Positions 26,091 to 37,567 are shown, counted from the first letter of the stretch. The stretch: 64,000 nt of DNA from Nosema muscidifuracis (GCA_028335825.1 JAIOKI010000001.1:434001-498000), one strand, 5' to 3'. Translations and numbers: made by a program. Notes: a model not told the origin generated them from the sequence alone.

Positions 26091-28150
26091 CAATAAAAAA
26101 AAACAAACAAAAACAAAAATGGAGGGAAATCAGAAAAAAATATTCAATTAATTTAAATAAATTGTTTTGTTTGAATTTTATTTCGAACATTTTTTTAATA
26201 TTTAAGGGTCATCTCAATTATTTTAAAAATTTAGTTATACCTAACTAGATAAGCCTTTCACTTCTAAGAACGGTTATGACTCTAATAATTAGTGTTAAAA
26301 ATAAATGAAAATTTTACATTTAAAATTAATTATCCCTAAATTACTCTTGAAATTGATTAAAATATCATTTATATAGCAAGACATATATAAAATGTATCAA
26401 AAAGTTTATATATTATAAAAATTCGTGAATATAGAAGCAGTATAAGGATCATTACAATTGAAACATAGATTGATTGTAGTTTAAAGATAAAACAGGGATA
26501 AAAAATTAAAATGATTTAATTTATGTTATGAAACATTAGTTTATAAATATATGCTCAAAAGAGAGAAGCATGTATTTTAATATGTAATAAAATACAAAAA
26601 TAAATTTATCATAGCAAAAATACAGTCATTTTTAATAGGGCTTCATCATAATTATTTCATACTATTGCATAATAATTAGAAGCTTCTTCCATTAAATTTT
26701 TATGATGAAAAAACTTCATTTGAGAAATTTATCATCATTCGAACATTTTTAAGTTACGTCTGAGATAACAGCGATATTTTTACTAGTCATTTTTTACAAA
26801 AACTTTTGACTTATGAAATTTTGTAAATTTCTTGTTTTAAAAAAATTTTAGCAGTAATTTTTTATTTTAAACTATCTTATTTAACTAAATATTGTTATTT
26901 TTAGACTAATATTATTTATTTTTTCAAAAAAGTAAAAAATTAATTAAAATATTTATCAAATTACATTATTTTCTTGAAAATTTATAAATTCCTTATTTAT
27001 GTTGAAAACTGTTTTTAATTTAGATCATATGTTCTAAATTTAGAATTTATGTAATATTAGTATATGTCTATGTTTATAATCAATAGATATTATTTTCATC
27101 TACTAGATATTGATTGATAATTGAAGTGATTTATTGGACTCGAGTAAAGCTGTTAATGTCGAAGTCGCTTGTCTATCACTTTCTCGGCTCAAGAGTGTAA
27201 TTTATAATTTTAAAATTTAATAAAATTAGTGATTAATTATTTTCTAAAAATAAAATGACAATTTATTGATATTTTAAGTGAAAATTAATATCTATTTTTG
27301 TTTCTATAATATGTCATAAAATTGACAAATATAGGGTTTACCACAATGATGAATACTAAGTATAATATTAAAATTTTTAAGTGTGTTAAAAAATATTTTA
27401 TCAGTATTTGGTTATTTTTTAAGTAAATTAATAAAAATTAAATAAAGTTGTAAATTCTTTAATTATAAATATATAAATCAATCAATTGTTAAATAACTTT
27501 AAATGTTTTTTTTTCAAATAGAACTAGATTATGACTTCAGATAATGAATAACTAATATTCAATGAAATATTAGGATCAAACAGTGGTATAATCAAAAAAG
27601 CGCTAGAAATACATTATATTTAAGGTTTAGTAATTAGTATATTAAAAAAGTCCTGAAATCATAAATATAAGATGAAGACTAAAGTGGTGCTAATTTAAGT
27701 CACTGATAATACTAATAAAATATTTTATGGTATTGTAAAAAACTGAGATTAGATAAATGTAAATCAAGACATATATTTTATTTTAAACCTAAGTAATACC
27801 TAAAGTCGCAAAAAGCGAATATTGAAAAAATAAATAAAATTGTTGTATAATTTTATAATAAAAAGTTTTACTGGATCTTAAATAATAATTAATGTCGTAT
27901 ATAAGTTGCTTAAAAGATTATTTTAAATCATTAATCCTAGAAGTTAAATTTATTATATAGTATATATTAAATCATTATTCTTTGAAGACTTTTTTATTAC
28001 AATAGACAACTTTCAAAAAAAAGTTTTTAATTATCAAGCATGAATTAGAAAGAGCTACCAATTAAGAAATATAAGCCTAAAATATATATTAAATAATTTT
28101 GAAGACAAAGAAAATAACTAAAAAGTTATTTCTATAAATTAATACTTAAT
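26091..28150. other. 2 kb gene-free region with one G+C-rich islet
   Basis: No intact gene is seen. The stretch 27138-27198 is far richer in G+C than its surroundings and is listed separately. From about 27520 to 27820 the composition is mildly raised, with short open pieces on the plus strand; this could be decayed coding sequence, but I cannot name it. Confidence 0.45.
27138..27198. other. G+C-rich islet with possible stem-loop (candidate non-coding RNA)
   Basis: About 60 bases with roughly half G+C in a region near 20 percent. The ends can pair: ACTCGAG near the start with CTCAAGAGT near the end, leaving a two-base bulge. There is no ORF of note. It lacks a tRNA B box on either strand and does not match the U1, U2, U5, U6 or 5S words I know. 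It is an unassigned structured-RNA candidate. Confidence 0.3.
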
Positions 28151-28858
28151 TTATTTTTTAGATAATTTTTCTATCATATGATATGTAGCATTAATGTCGT
28201 TTGTATCAGCATTAGTTAGAACTACAAATTTATTCGTGCTATCACAATTATGGAAACAATCCGAACCTTTATCAGTACTTCCCACACATCTTCTGTTATA
28301 ATCAGGTCCATGTAGACAATATTTTATACGAATAATAGCTAAAGAAGAAACCGATACAGTTTTATTTTTCTTTAACAATTCTTTAATTCTATCATGTTTT
28401 CTAGACATTCCCCAATCGTATGGAAACAAATTCGTAGATTCTTCTGGATTATAAATCAAAGTACATTTACAAATACTATCAAAAAGATCATTAATTTCTT
28501 TAAGTTTTTTCTTTATTAAAGGTAAAGGATTTTCTATAAAAGACAAAACAAATTTAAAAAAGATAATTTTTTCACAATTACACATTATAGGACAATTCTT
28601 AATTTTTATGTATGGAGTTATTGTAGAAGAATCTGATCCATCATTTAGGCAAATAATAACTTTGAAATCTTCAGAATATACTGGCAACAATGTATTTATT
28701 CTAAATAAAATCATTCTTAGTATATCTACTTTTTCAAGTTCATAGATGAGATCATCCATAAGAAGGATAGTCTGGTCCCATAATGTACATTCTTTGCTAG
28801 TAAAATTATTATTATCAATTATAAGTTCTGTTTTGTTTGAATCCCCAGTTTCTATCAT
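28151..28858 (-). CDS. Unknown Cys-containing protein
   Basis: This 235-residue protein has CCC eight bases before its ATG (28867-28869). There is no N-terminal signal peptide and no strong membrane span. Cysteines cluster in CPIMCNC (about 90-96), in DSICKC (about 126-131) and near the C-terminus (YCLHGPDYNRRCVG, then GSDCFHNCD), which could bind zinc or form disulphides. No family is recognised. The spacing does not fit a classical zinc finger. Confidence 0.72.
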   Translation of the reverse strand: MIETGDSNKTELIIDNNNFTSKECTLWDQTILLMDDLIYELEKVDILRMILFRINTLLPVYSEDFKVIICLNDGSDSSTITPYIKIKNCPIMCNCEKIIFFKFVLSFIENPLPLIKKKLKEINDLFDSICKCTLIYNPEESTNLFPYDWGMSRKHDRIKELLKKNKTVSVSSLAIIRIKYCLHGPDYNRRCVGSTDKGSDCFHNCDSTNKFVVLTNADTNDINATYHMIEKLSKK

Positions 28859-28869
28859 TCTCGCGAGGG

Positions 28870-29548
28870 ATAAAAATATTTAAATTTATTTTTTAACGAA
28901 TTTTATTGTAAATACTTAATGATATATTATAGGATAATTCAAATAAAATTAATGATTAAATTGAGTGAATAAGATTTATAAGATAATTAAATATCTCTAA
29001 TATATGGATTTAAGTAAGATTATGTTATTTATAATTTACGATATAGCAATAAAATACAATTCTTAATAAAGAATACGGTAAGAATGACTCCACGATTTCA
29101 GGCTTATATTTAATCAATTACTATAAAAGACTCTCAAATGTATTTCTTAAAATACGATAAGCAAGAGAAATTTCTGTCGAAGAAAGCAAAATATTATAAA
29201 AGATTTCTTTGTAAAATATATATAATTTAATTTGTGAACATATTATATCAAACTATAACTCACTTATGATGATTAAAAAATATTATTGATTTTATATTTG
29301 CAAATTATTGTTAGATTGATTTAATAACAAAAAGATAATTTTTATTAAATTAAAAAATATTTTTGATTTTATTTTTGCAAATTATAGTTAGATTGATTTA
29401 ATAAGAAAATGATAATTTTTATTAACTTAAAAAGAGTTAATTAAATTTTCATATAGTTTTATATTAAAATTACAGCATCTCCAATACACTCATTAAAAGA
29501 TACTGTTATTAAAAATTTGTTGCTTAGAAAAACAAAATAATATTTAAA
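28870..29548. repeat. Intergenic with a 78-base tandem duplication
   Basis: A unit with TTGATTTTAT, TTTGCAAATTAT, GTTAGATTGATTTAATAA and GATAATTTTTATTAA occurs twice in tandem (about 29274-29351 and 29352-29430). No gene is seen. Confidence 0.65.
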
Positions 29549-31354
29549 TTAATTTAATAATGACAACAAATTTTCATTTTTCTTAATTACAAAATCATTA
29601 TTCTTATTCAAAGCTAATTCGATCTCAATAATATTTCTGAATGTATAAGTTTTTCTATCATTAACAAACTCTAACTTTTGATTCAAAGGTGAATGAAGGA
29701 TTAAAGTATAAGGTACAATGTTTAAAAAATTCTTCAAATCTTGATCAAATTTAGATATATCAACAAATACATGACAAAATATATGACTTAAAACAAAATC
29801 ATCATCATTTATATTTAAAGAGTTTTTTAAAGAAGTAAAATAATTAAATATTTCATATTCTTTATCTTGATTCTTGAATAAATTACAAGCTTCATCAGTG
29901 ATTAACATTATAAGATATAGATGAGATTGTGTAATGCTTGTAGTTTCTAATTTAAAATTTTCAGCTACTGTACTTAGATCTTTAAATAAATCTGAATATC
30001 TATGGGTTTCATTATAAAAACGAATACCTTGCAAATTTTCATTATAGTATAAGAAAGTGTTCTTATCTATTAGATCAACATTATACAAAAAATTAATTAA
30101 TAAAATAAAGTTTCCTGAATTTTTGTCATTAATCAGATTTTTCAAGCATTTTTCCACAATATCCTCTGAAAGACTCAAGTAGAATAAGATTATACTCGAT
30201 AATTGGTTTTGTTCTACCTTGGTTTTTTCTCTAAAAAAATTTGACATATAATCAAATATTTTAACGTTTTCACGAGGTTTATAAATTGTGTTATAAATAT
30301 TAATAAAATCTTTACACACATCAATTTTATAATTATCGTTTTCAATTTGGGATTTATATCCTATAAAAACACCATTACTAAAATGTAATAATGGAATTTT
30401 TTCATTAAACTCACGAACTTGATTTTCATCCTTTAAGTTAAAATCATCATTTGACATTAACCATGTGAATAAATAATTTTGAATGTTCAAATCAACACTA
30501 TTGAAATTAAATCTATAAAAATCATAGTCCTTGTAGTAATGGAATGTATAATTCAGAATATTTCCATCATTTACACATTTTATCTTTGTATTTTTATCAT
30601 AACCAACTATTGAAGTCATATAACTATATTTTAACCTATAAAAATATTCAGAGTAATCTGAGGTAGAAACTATTAATAGAAATATTTCGTTATAAATTCT
30701 GTAAGTATTTTCTAAATCCATATTTCCTACGATTATGTTTAGAATTCCATTGATAAATTTTTTATCTTGAAATATCTTTCCTTCAGAATAAACTGTAGGT
30801 TGATCTTCTAAATTAACAGCAGGTTGATCTTCTAATTTAACTGTAGGTTGATCTTCTAAATTAACAGCAGACTGATCATCTAATTTAACAGTAGGTTGAT
30901 CTTCTAAATTAACAGCAGACTGATCATCTAATTTAACTGTAGGTTGATCTTCTAAATTAACAGCAGACTGATCATCTAATTTAACTGTAGATTGATCATC
31001 TAATTTATCTTCTGAACTAACAGTAGATTCTTTTTCATTATCAACATTTACTTTAGATATATTCAGTGGTTTTATTTCTTCTTCATTTTTACCTTCCATC
31101 TTTTCCAAAATTTCTTTAACATTTTTCATAAAACAGAATGTTGGCATACTAGATGAACCAGAAAAAATTAGCTTGTTTTTATAATAAAATTTCAACTCAT
31201 CGTTGTTTAAAATCAGGTTACACTTATACATCTCAGTTAATAAATTAGAATGAATAAAATCATTATCAGTATACTTTTTTACTATCAGGTCTGATACAGT
31301 TTCACTAAGAGAATCAAATATGCATCCATATAAGGTTAAGTATAAAAATATCAT
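29549..31354 (-). CDS. Large secreted protein with octapeptide array (secreted family A, member 1)
   Basis: This 601-residue protein starts at an ATG two bases after CCCC (31357-31360). It has a signal peptide (MIFLYLTLYGCIFDS). At about 117-188 lies an acidic octapeptide array, VKLDDQSA alternating with VNLEDQPT. The long C-terminal part (about 195-600) is helical and shares landmarks with the gene at 41912-43414 and the interrupted gene at 48685-50309: a block like NFILLINFLYNVDLIDKNTF, and a later block like LIMLITDEACN followed by a helix and an aspartate-rich turn. No transmembrane helix or known domain is recognised. It is probably secreted and specific to this lineage. Confidence 0.78.
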   Translation of the reverse strand: MIFLYLTLYGCIFDSLSETVSDLIVKKYTDNDFIHSNLLTEMYKCNLILNNDELKFYYKNKLIFSGSSSMPTFCFMKNVKEILEKMEGKNEEEIKPLNISKVNVDNEKESTVSSEDKLDDQSTVKLDDQSAVNLEDQPTVKLDDQSAVNLEDQPTVKLDDQSAVNLEDQPTVKLEDQPAVNLEDQPTVYSEGKIFQDKKFINGILNIIVGNMDLENTYRIYNEIFLLIVSTSDYSEYFYRLKYSYMTSIVGYDKNTKIKCVNDGNILNYTFHYYKDYDFYRFNFNSVDLNIQNYLFTWLMSNDDFNLKDENQVREFNEKIPLLHFSNGVFIGYKSQIENDNYKIDVCKDFINIYNTIYKPRENVKIFDYMSNFFREKTKVEQNQLSSIILFYLSLSEDIVEKCLKNLINDKNSGNFILLINFLYNVDLIDKNTFLYYNENLQGIRFYNETHRYSDLFKDLSTVAENFKLETTSITQSHLYLIMLITDEACNLFKNQDKEYEIFNYFTSLKNSLNINDDDFVLSHIFCHVFVDISKFDQDLKNFLNIVPYTLILHSPLNQKLEFVNDRKTYTFRNIIEIELALNKNNDFVIKKNENLLSLLN

Positions 31355-31360
31355 AAGGGG

Positions 31361-32467
31361 TTTAGAATTACAAATTTATGCAATTTTTTTAATTAAATTT
31401 TTACAAAAAAAAATTATTAAAATGTAAACAAATAAAAAAAATATTTTTTTTGACATAAAATGATATCAAAATATGATGATTTATTAATTCTTCACATTTC
31501 AATAAAAACTTAAAATTATTATCAAATGAAATTTATTATTAATCTAAAAAAATAAAAAATAATTTTTAAAATAAAGATCTTAGAAATCTAAAAATTTTTA
31601 TTACATTATATTCTATAAAAAGATTGAAATTTAACATTATTTATTTTTAATCTGATAATTAAGTACATACATGTTCTGAGAACAAATAAACTTTGATATT
31701 TCACATTTTATTCAAATATTTTGATGTACAATATAAAGAATAACGAGATTATAAATTATTACACAGTGATCATTTTCTCAAACTTAGCTTATAATTATAA
31801 AAGTCAGATAATTAATTTAAAAAAATATTTTGTTTATTAAAATTTACCTTTCATTCAAAACAAAGATTTTTATTTATATTTTAACAAATTACTTAAATTA
31901 AAAAAATTTGAAATAATTTGTAAATGACTAAAAATTTTATTCAGAAATTGAATTAGAATAGTTTATATAAAATAATTATTGAGTTTCTAATTAATTTAGA
32001 AATATTATATCTTATATGTTACATTTAAAGTTGTATAAGAAAAATAACCAAGCCACCAAAATCTTCACTAAAAAATAAAATATTATAACTTTATTTATAA
32101 TTTCGCTTATAAAATCTTTAGTTGTATTTACATATAACTTAATAGAACTTGTAAATAAGATTATTAAGTTCAGGCAGATTTTGATGTATAATGCTTAAAA
32201 TGACTTGTGAAATTTAAAGATAAAAATTTATAGAAGAGAACAAAAGTGATTCCTACAATTAATAATAATCTTTTTTACTAATTATTTACTCATTTCAGAC
32301 ATATTTAATAAATTTATAAAATACTTACCATACTAATTTAATGAAATAAAATATATTTAATCTTTAAAAAATTAAGTATATAAATATTAGAAATATTTTG
32401 CAAACTTATAATTTGAATAATATTAAAAGATTTAACTATATAAGAAAATCTATAAAAAATTTCAAAA
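31361..32467. other. 1.1 kb intergenic, no gene seen
   Basis: Uniformly A+T-rich sequence with no ORF, repeat array or motif that I can support. Confidence 0.45.
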
Positions 32468-33454
32468 CTATTTATTTTGAACATTTTCAATTTCAACTAC
32501 TGTATATTTTTTCAGTAAGTTTTTAGACTCTTCCATATCAATTTTATTTTCACATTTTGATAAATTATTCATTTCAATAGATTTCTCTTCGACATTCTTT
32601 ATGTCTCCTCTTTTTATTCTTTTTATAATGTAATATATCAAGACAAATATAAAACACACTAGAAATAGACCACTACAAATTGAAAATCCAAATAAAATAT
32701 TACCATGAGATATTTCTTTATTAAATTTATTATTTTGATAAGAAACAATACCATTATTAATATATTCAGGATATTCTGTAGAAGATATAAAATTTGTTGA
32801 ATCGTATTCTTGAGTGGTATTAATTACATCACTAAAAACTTTAATATCATTATTATGACATTCTATATAAGGATCTTTTTCAACTGCAGAATTATTTTTA
32901 GATAATTCTATTTTTTCAATTTCCTCTAACATGTGGGTAGTAGATCCGTTTTCAATATTTGATAAAGAACTATTTTCAAAGAAGTCTATTAATTTTGATG
33001 TACTTGAAGTCTCTACTGTGGATTGAATATCATTTTCAGAACTAATTGTTTCAAACAATAAATTATCGACATTAGAACTAGTTTCAATTTCAGTATTTGG
33101 TGTTTCTAATTCGATTTTTTTAGTTAAATAATTTTTCCAAAAATCAAAAAAATCACCTAAAAATACGCGAGGATTTTTTTTAGTATTTGATTTAACTATT
33201 TTCTTAGGTATGGGTATGTAACCTTCATATTTGGTTTCACATTTTAAAGAATTTAAAAATTCTTGATCAATGCAATTCTTATATTTGATTCTTGGAGCCT
33301 TACCTGGTTCTAGACTTTTTTTAATTGTAAAGCTGTTTCTAATTAATTCATTTATATGATCATAAAACTTAATTTTATTTTGCGACTGAATATATTCGCC
33401 CCAATCATCACATAGATATAGAATTTCTATCATTTTGTAAACCTCTTTAGCCAT
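32468..33454 (-). CDS. Type I membrane protein, C-terminal part of a frame-interrupted gene
   Basis: This frame encodes 328 residues from its first ATG, and is open a little further upstream (to about 33489), overlapping the frame at 33430-33819. It begins KEVYKMIEILYLCDDWGEYI, then has a Ser/Thr/Glu-rich disordered stretch (about 115-235), a single membrane span ILFGFSICSGLFLVCFIFVL (about 250-275), a basic stop-transfer IIKRIKRGD and a cytoplasmic tail. On its own it lacks a signal peptide and a start motif; the upstream frame has both. I infer one host gene (32468-33819) interrupted by a single frame change near a seven-T run. Whether this is an assembly error or a real mutation cannot be told. 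Confidence 0.65.
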   Translation of the reverse strand: MAKEVYKMIEILYLCDDWGEYIQSQNKIKFYDHINELIRNSFTIKKSLEPGKAPRIKYKNCIDQEFLNSLKCETKYEGYIPIPKKIVKSNTKKNPRVFLGDFFDFWKNYLTKKIELETPNTEIETSSNVDNLLFETISSENDIQSTVETSSTSKLIDFFENSSLSNIENGSTTHMLEEIEKIELSKNNSAVEKDPYIECHNNDIKVFSDVINTTQEYDSTNFISSTEYPEYINNGIVSYQNNKFNKEISHGNILFGFSICSGLFLVCFIFVLIYYIIKRIKRGDIKNVEEKSIEMNNLSKCENKIDMEESKNLLKKYTVVEIENVQNK

Positions 33455-33819
33455 ATTATCAGCAAAAAGTACATCATCAAAATAAAAAAATTATTTTTAT
33501 CTTCTTCATTATCTTTATATACTGAGCTAAGATGTGACATAACTTTATTAAAAGTGATGGTCTTAATTTCATTATGAATATTAAATAACCATTTTCTAGG
33601 AATAAATTCATCATCTATAAAAGCTTTGTCAAACATAGGATTGTTTATCAATATTTCCCATATATTATCAAAAATAAGTTTAATTATTTCTTTATCATAT
33701 CTTATTTCTCTGTTACTTAGATTTTTCCCGATTAGACAACCAACTTTTTCTTCATAGTATAAATTAAGATGCTTGCTACAAGAAATTTCATTTATATATA
33801 ATAAAGTAGTTATAAGCAT
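33430..33819 (-). CDS. N-terminal part of the same frame-interrupted membrane protein gene
   Basis: This 129-residue frame starts at an ATG preceded by CCC (33822-33824) and has a signal peptide (MLITTLLYINEISC), so it is the true 5' end. It continues with an ordered-looking domain (KLIFDNIWEILINNPMFDKA, then WLFNIHNEIKTI). It overlaps the downstream frame by 25 bases beyond that frame's first ATG, and by more if the open region is counted. The last residues in this frame (about FFILMMYFLLIIW) follow the T run and are probably out of frame. No family is recognised. Confidence 0.62.
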   Translation of the reverse strand: MLITTLLYINEISCSKHLNLYYEEKVGCLIGKNLSNREIRYDKEIIKLIFDNIWEILINNPMFDKAFIDDEFIPRKWLFNIHNEIKTITFNKVMSHLSSVYKDNEEDKNNFFILMMYFLLIIWLKRFTK

Positions 33820-33824
33820 TAGGG

Positions 33825-35857
33825 TAAATTTTTTTTTCTATTTATTCGTTATATTAAATTTTAAGAAAATATCACCATGTGTAAAAATTTTAAAAAGTCT
33901 TTTAATTAAAATATAAAGAATTAAATCGATATTATTCTAGTTATAATTTTTGAATTATTTTAATTTATAAAAAAATATGACATTCGATATTTTTGACATA
34001 AAATAAAAAATAAATATATTTTATAACAAAAAAAGAATATAAAATATATAAATATAAAAATTTTTTGTTTTAAAATTAAAAATTAATCTTAAATACAATT
34101 AAAATGATACCATATGTAATTAAAGCAAATGATTTTTATACAATTCGTTATTTCTACTAAAAAAAAAATAGTTTTTTTATTTATCATAAATTAAAGAAAA
34201 ATTATTAAGGAATATAATAATTCATCCCAATAAGAATAAATTTAAACTCGATAAACATTTTGAATTTATAATTTATTAAAAAGACTATAAATTTATTTTG
34301 TCATAGACTTTTTTTACTTTTTAAATTGGTGAATTTTCGTATGTCTTAAGAAAGATATATTTTTTAACTTCAGTATCATTTAAATTTGTTATGTTATAAT
34401 AAATCTAAAAAATATGTGATGATTATATCTTATAAAGAATTGAGATTATTTACTCATTTATAAATATCTGATAAAAACACTAAATTATTTACAAAAGACA
34501 ACTTTTTTATATAATTTTAAATTTTTATACTTATTATGGTATTTAGATAAAAACTGATATAAATTAAAAAATACATAATAATTAGAATATTTGTTGTTAA
34601 AACAATAAAGTATTGTATATATGAGTATATATATATTTATCTAATTTTTTAAATTTCATAGAATTAAAGATGAACCAATGTAATAACAAATTAATTAAAA
34701 TGAATAAAGACATTAAGAAAATTTAATTTAATATAAAACATGTAAAATATCATAGCGTTGAAGTATTAAAACAATCTATTTAAATTATATGAGATTTTGA
34801 TAGTAATAAACTCCAATTTTACGTATATGATCGAAAAAAAATATAAAAATAAATTTTATTATTTTTGATATTACCTGAAAAATATTTAAATTGAATATCA
34901 ATACAAAAACTATGGTCATAAAAATGACTAAAATTTTCATTTAAATTTAACTTTAAAATTATATAATAAGTTTATAAAGCGGTTAACTATATAAATATTA
35001 CATAAGAGCATGTTTTATTTAAATTTTGTATTGTTGATTGCTTATTCTTTCAAATTAATACATATATTTAGAAAGATTATGTCGAGTTCTAAATATTTTT
35101 TAGGAAAAAATTAGATCTCTATAAAAAGGATATTTAGATATTTTATACTGTTTATTTTTTAGATTATTATATTCTGTATAATTTTTATCTACAAACATTT
35201 TATATATGATTAACGGATTAAATCAAAAATTGAAATTATATTTTAAGGCTAAATAAATATTTATTAATCTGTCAATTATAATTTCTGTTTTTTAATAATA
35301 ATTAAAATATGTAACAGCTATTCTTTAGCCAGTGAAATTCAATAAATGCAAATTTTTTTATGTCATTAAAATCAAAATTAATTTTTTTATTATTTAAAAT
35401 ATTTCACTCTTTAATAGATTTGAAAAGCAATATTGTACAAATCTTATAATAGTCATATTTGATAAATACGCTTATAGTCAATTTTAATAATGTAGAATAA
35501 TACATATAATTTTTATTAAAAACAATGCCTTTCTAGTATATTTTTAAAAAAATTTTATCTTTCATAAAATTTAATAATAATTATTGGTTTATCAAATATC
35601 ATTTGTAAAAAAATACTATTTGAATATTTTATATATTTCTTAATATTAAATTACAATTTATTATCTTAAAGATACAATAAACATGTAAAAAAATTTAAAT
35701 TGATTGAAAAAATTATCAATTACAAATCAAATAAAAATATGATAAAAAATAAGATATTAAAAAATTGTTTATCTAAATTAAAAAAGATATTTAAATGTAT
35801 ATTTTATTCGTTAGATGTCTCCTTTAATAGTATAAAAACAAAAATTCGACCTTAATT
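33825..35857. other. 2 kb intergenic, no gene seen
   Basis: A+T-rich with many homopolymer runs. I found no ORF with start support, no array and no G+C islet. Confidence 0.45.
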
Positions 35858-36484
35858 ATGAAATTTATTGTTATTTATTACACATTAATAAGCTCAGTTC
35901 TTGGAAATTGTGGAAATACTAGTCCAGGCGAGTCTAACAATTTTTTACCTAGATTTTTTTCGTTGATGTTTGGATATGATTCAGCTACTACAAGCGGAGT
36001 AAAGCCGGTTGAAGACGGTAATTCAATTGCTAAGAAAGATGAATCAAAATCTATCTTTAAAAACACATCAAGTAAAAATGAAGATCAATCGGAAACTGGT
36101 ACAGAAGAAAAAAGTTCTGGTTCAAAGATTGAGGATCAAAATAAATCTAAATATTCAAAAAATAACAAAGAAGAATCTCAGAATGGATCTATGGCAAGTA
36201 ATTCCAGTGTTTCTTCTTCTAAATCTGTAAAAGGCAGTTCAAGATCAATGAGTAGTAGAAGTGGAGGATGTCCAACAGGATCCATGAGTAGTAGAAGTGG
36301 AGGATGTCCAACAGGGTCTATGAGTAGTAGAAGTGGAGGGTGTCCAACAGGATCAATGAGTAATAGAAGTGGAGGATGCCCAACAGGGTCTATGAGTAGT
36401 AGAAGTGGAGGATGTTCAACAGGATCCATGAGTAGTAGAAGTGGAGGGTGTCCAACAGGGTCTATGAGCAGTGGATGTGGCTAG
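35858..36484 (+). CDS. Secreted Ser/Gly/Cys repeat protein
   Basis: This 208-residue protein has a signal peptide (MKFIVIYYTLISSVLG). A short ordered-looking segment follows (NNFLPRFFSLMFGYD), then a Ser/Lys/Glu-rich linker (about 55-125), and six perfect or near-perfect dodecapeptides SMSSRSGGCPTG ending in a partial copy SMSSGCG. Each unit supplies one Cys and one Arg, so the tail could cross-link through disulphides. This is the kind of architecture expected of a spore-wall or polar-tube matrix protein, but the sequence family is not recognised. A Ser/Met run in the gene at 17105-17371 is similar in composition. The antisense frame here is a shadow. Confidence 0.8.
   Translation: MKFIVIYYTLISSVLGNCGNTSPGESNNFLPRFFSLMFGYDSATTSGVKPVEDGNSIAKKDESKSIFKNTSSKNEDQSETGTEEKSSGSKIEDQNKSKYSKNNKEESQNGSMASNSSVSSSKSVKGSSRSMSSRSGGCPTGSMSSRSGGCPTGSMSSRSGGCPTGSMSNRSGGCPTGSMSSRSGGCSTGSMSSRSGGCPTGSMSSGCG
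36245..36481 (+). repeat. 36-base coding minisatellite
   Basis: Six 36-base units in tandem from 36245 to 36460, plus a partial unit to 36481, all in frame. Each encodes SMSSRSGGCPTG with one or two synonymous or single-residue changes (one Asn for Ser, one Ser for Pro). Confidence 0.92.
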
Positions 36485-36651
36485 ATGACTTATTAAACTG
36501 TTGTATAAATTTTTATTTTTTTAGAAATATTTGTTCATTATACTAAAAAAAATAATAACTGTAAATCATTAAAATAACAAACAAAATTAACACTTATTTT
36601 TCGCATTGAGATTTAGTGATATTAAATGATTCTTTATTACTAAATAAGACA

Positions 36652-36876
36652 ATGAATGTTAAAATTATTATTTTATATATTTTTAGTAGTAAAGATCATG
36701 AATTTATAAATATATTTTGTCTGCATTTTCAATGCGTTAAATTGCTTTTTGTACTTCATATTTTATTATTGAGCTTTTACAAAAAAATATCATATAGAAA
36801 TTTGAATATAATTTTAATAACATATTTAGTGACATTACAATGTTTTCTATTAGGTTTTAATCTTCTAATATCATAA
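36652..36876 (+). CDS. Possible small hydrophobic protein
   Basis: A 74-residue frame from ATG 36652, very hydrophobic (IIILYIFSS, then LLFVLHILLLSFY, then IILITYLVTLQCFLLGFNLL). It has no start motif, and its base composition equals that of the non-coding DNA, so it may be a chance frame. Confidence 0.22.
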   Translation: MNVKIIILYIFSSKDHEFINIFCLHFQCVKLLFVLHILLLSFYKKISYRNLNIILITYLVTLQCFLLGFNLLIS

Positions 36877-37237
36877 ATTCAATAAATAAAAAATTACTAT
36901 AAAGAAGATTGTATAGAATTGCTATTATGTATATATACTTTAAAATAATAATCTTTTTTCTATTGTTTTGATACTTTGACATCATCATAATTATTTTGTA
37001 TTATTTTCTTTAAAGTTAATTTAATATTTACATTATTAACATTTAATTTATTTATATTCATTACCATTATTTTAAGATTAATTTAATTTTTGAATGGAAA
37101 ATATTTTAGCATATATTTAAAATTGATAAGTACTCATATCAATAATTTCTTTTTTTATAATTTTCATTAATAAAATTTTAATTTAATTAAAATAAGAAAA
37201 TTAATTTCCAATTATAATTAAATTAAAATAATTATAG

Positions 37238-37567
37238 CCTTATGTTATTATCTTCAATTTAATATTCTGTTATAAAGTCATCAAGTTTGCACCATGTACA
37301 GATGGAAAACATTTTAAGGCTGTCTTGTATTTCTCAAAAGAAATACTAACAATTTATGATCTTTTTGATCCATCGAAAACTTCTAGAAATGATATTAAGG
37401 CTTATGAAATTAAATTATACTGAAGAAAATGAGTTTAAGCCAAGATAGACATTTTACCAGTTTTATAAAAATTTAACTTTACGAAGGCTGTTTAATAAGA
37501 TTGAAAAAAAGAAAGCCAACTTACATTATATAGTTATCAAGAAGAATTTAAATATATCATTATGATC
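37238..37567 (+). pseudogene. Decayed coding sequence, family unknown
   Basis: Composition is clearly richer in G+C than the flanks. A 61-codon open piece without ATG (37238-37420) reads well-formed protein-like sequence, including VIKFAPCTDGKHFKAVLYFS and TIYDLFDPSKTSRNDIKAYE. Further protein-like sequence follows to about 37567, but not as one open frame. I cannot name the parent gene. Confidence 0.4.

Noticed and set aside
27138-27198. tRNA gene in the G+C islet
   Set aside because: No GGTTCGA-type B box and no consistent cloverleaf on either strand.
36178-36429. Minus-strand repeat frame opposite the SGGC protein
   Set aside because: Shadow; the plus-strand frame has a signal peptide and sensible unit, the minus strand has neither.
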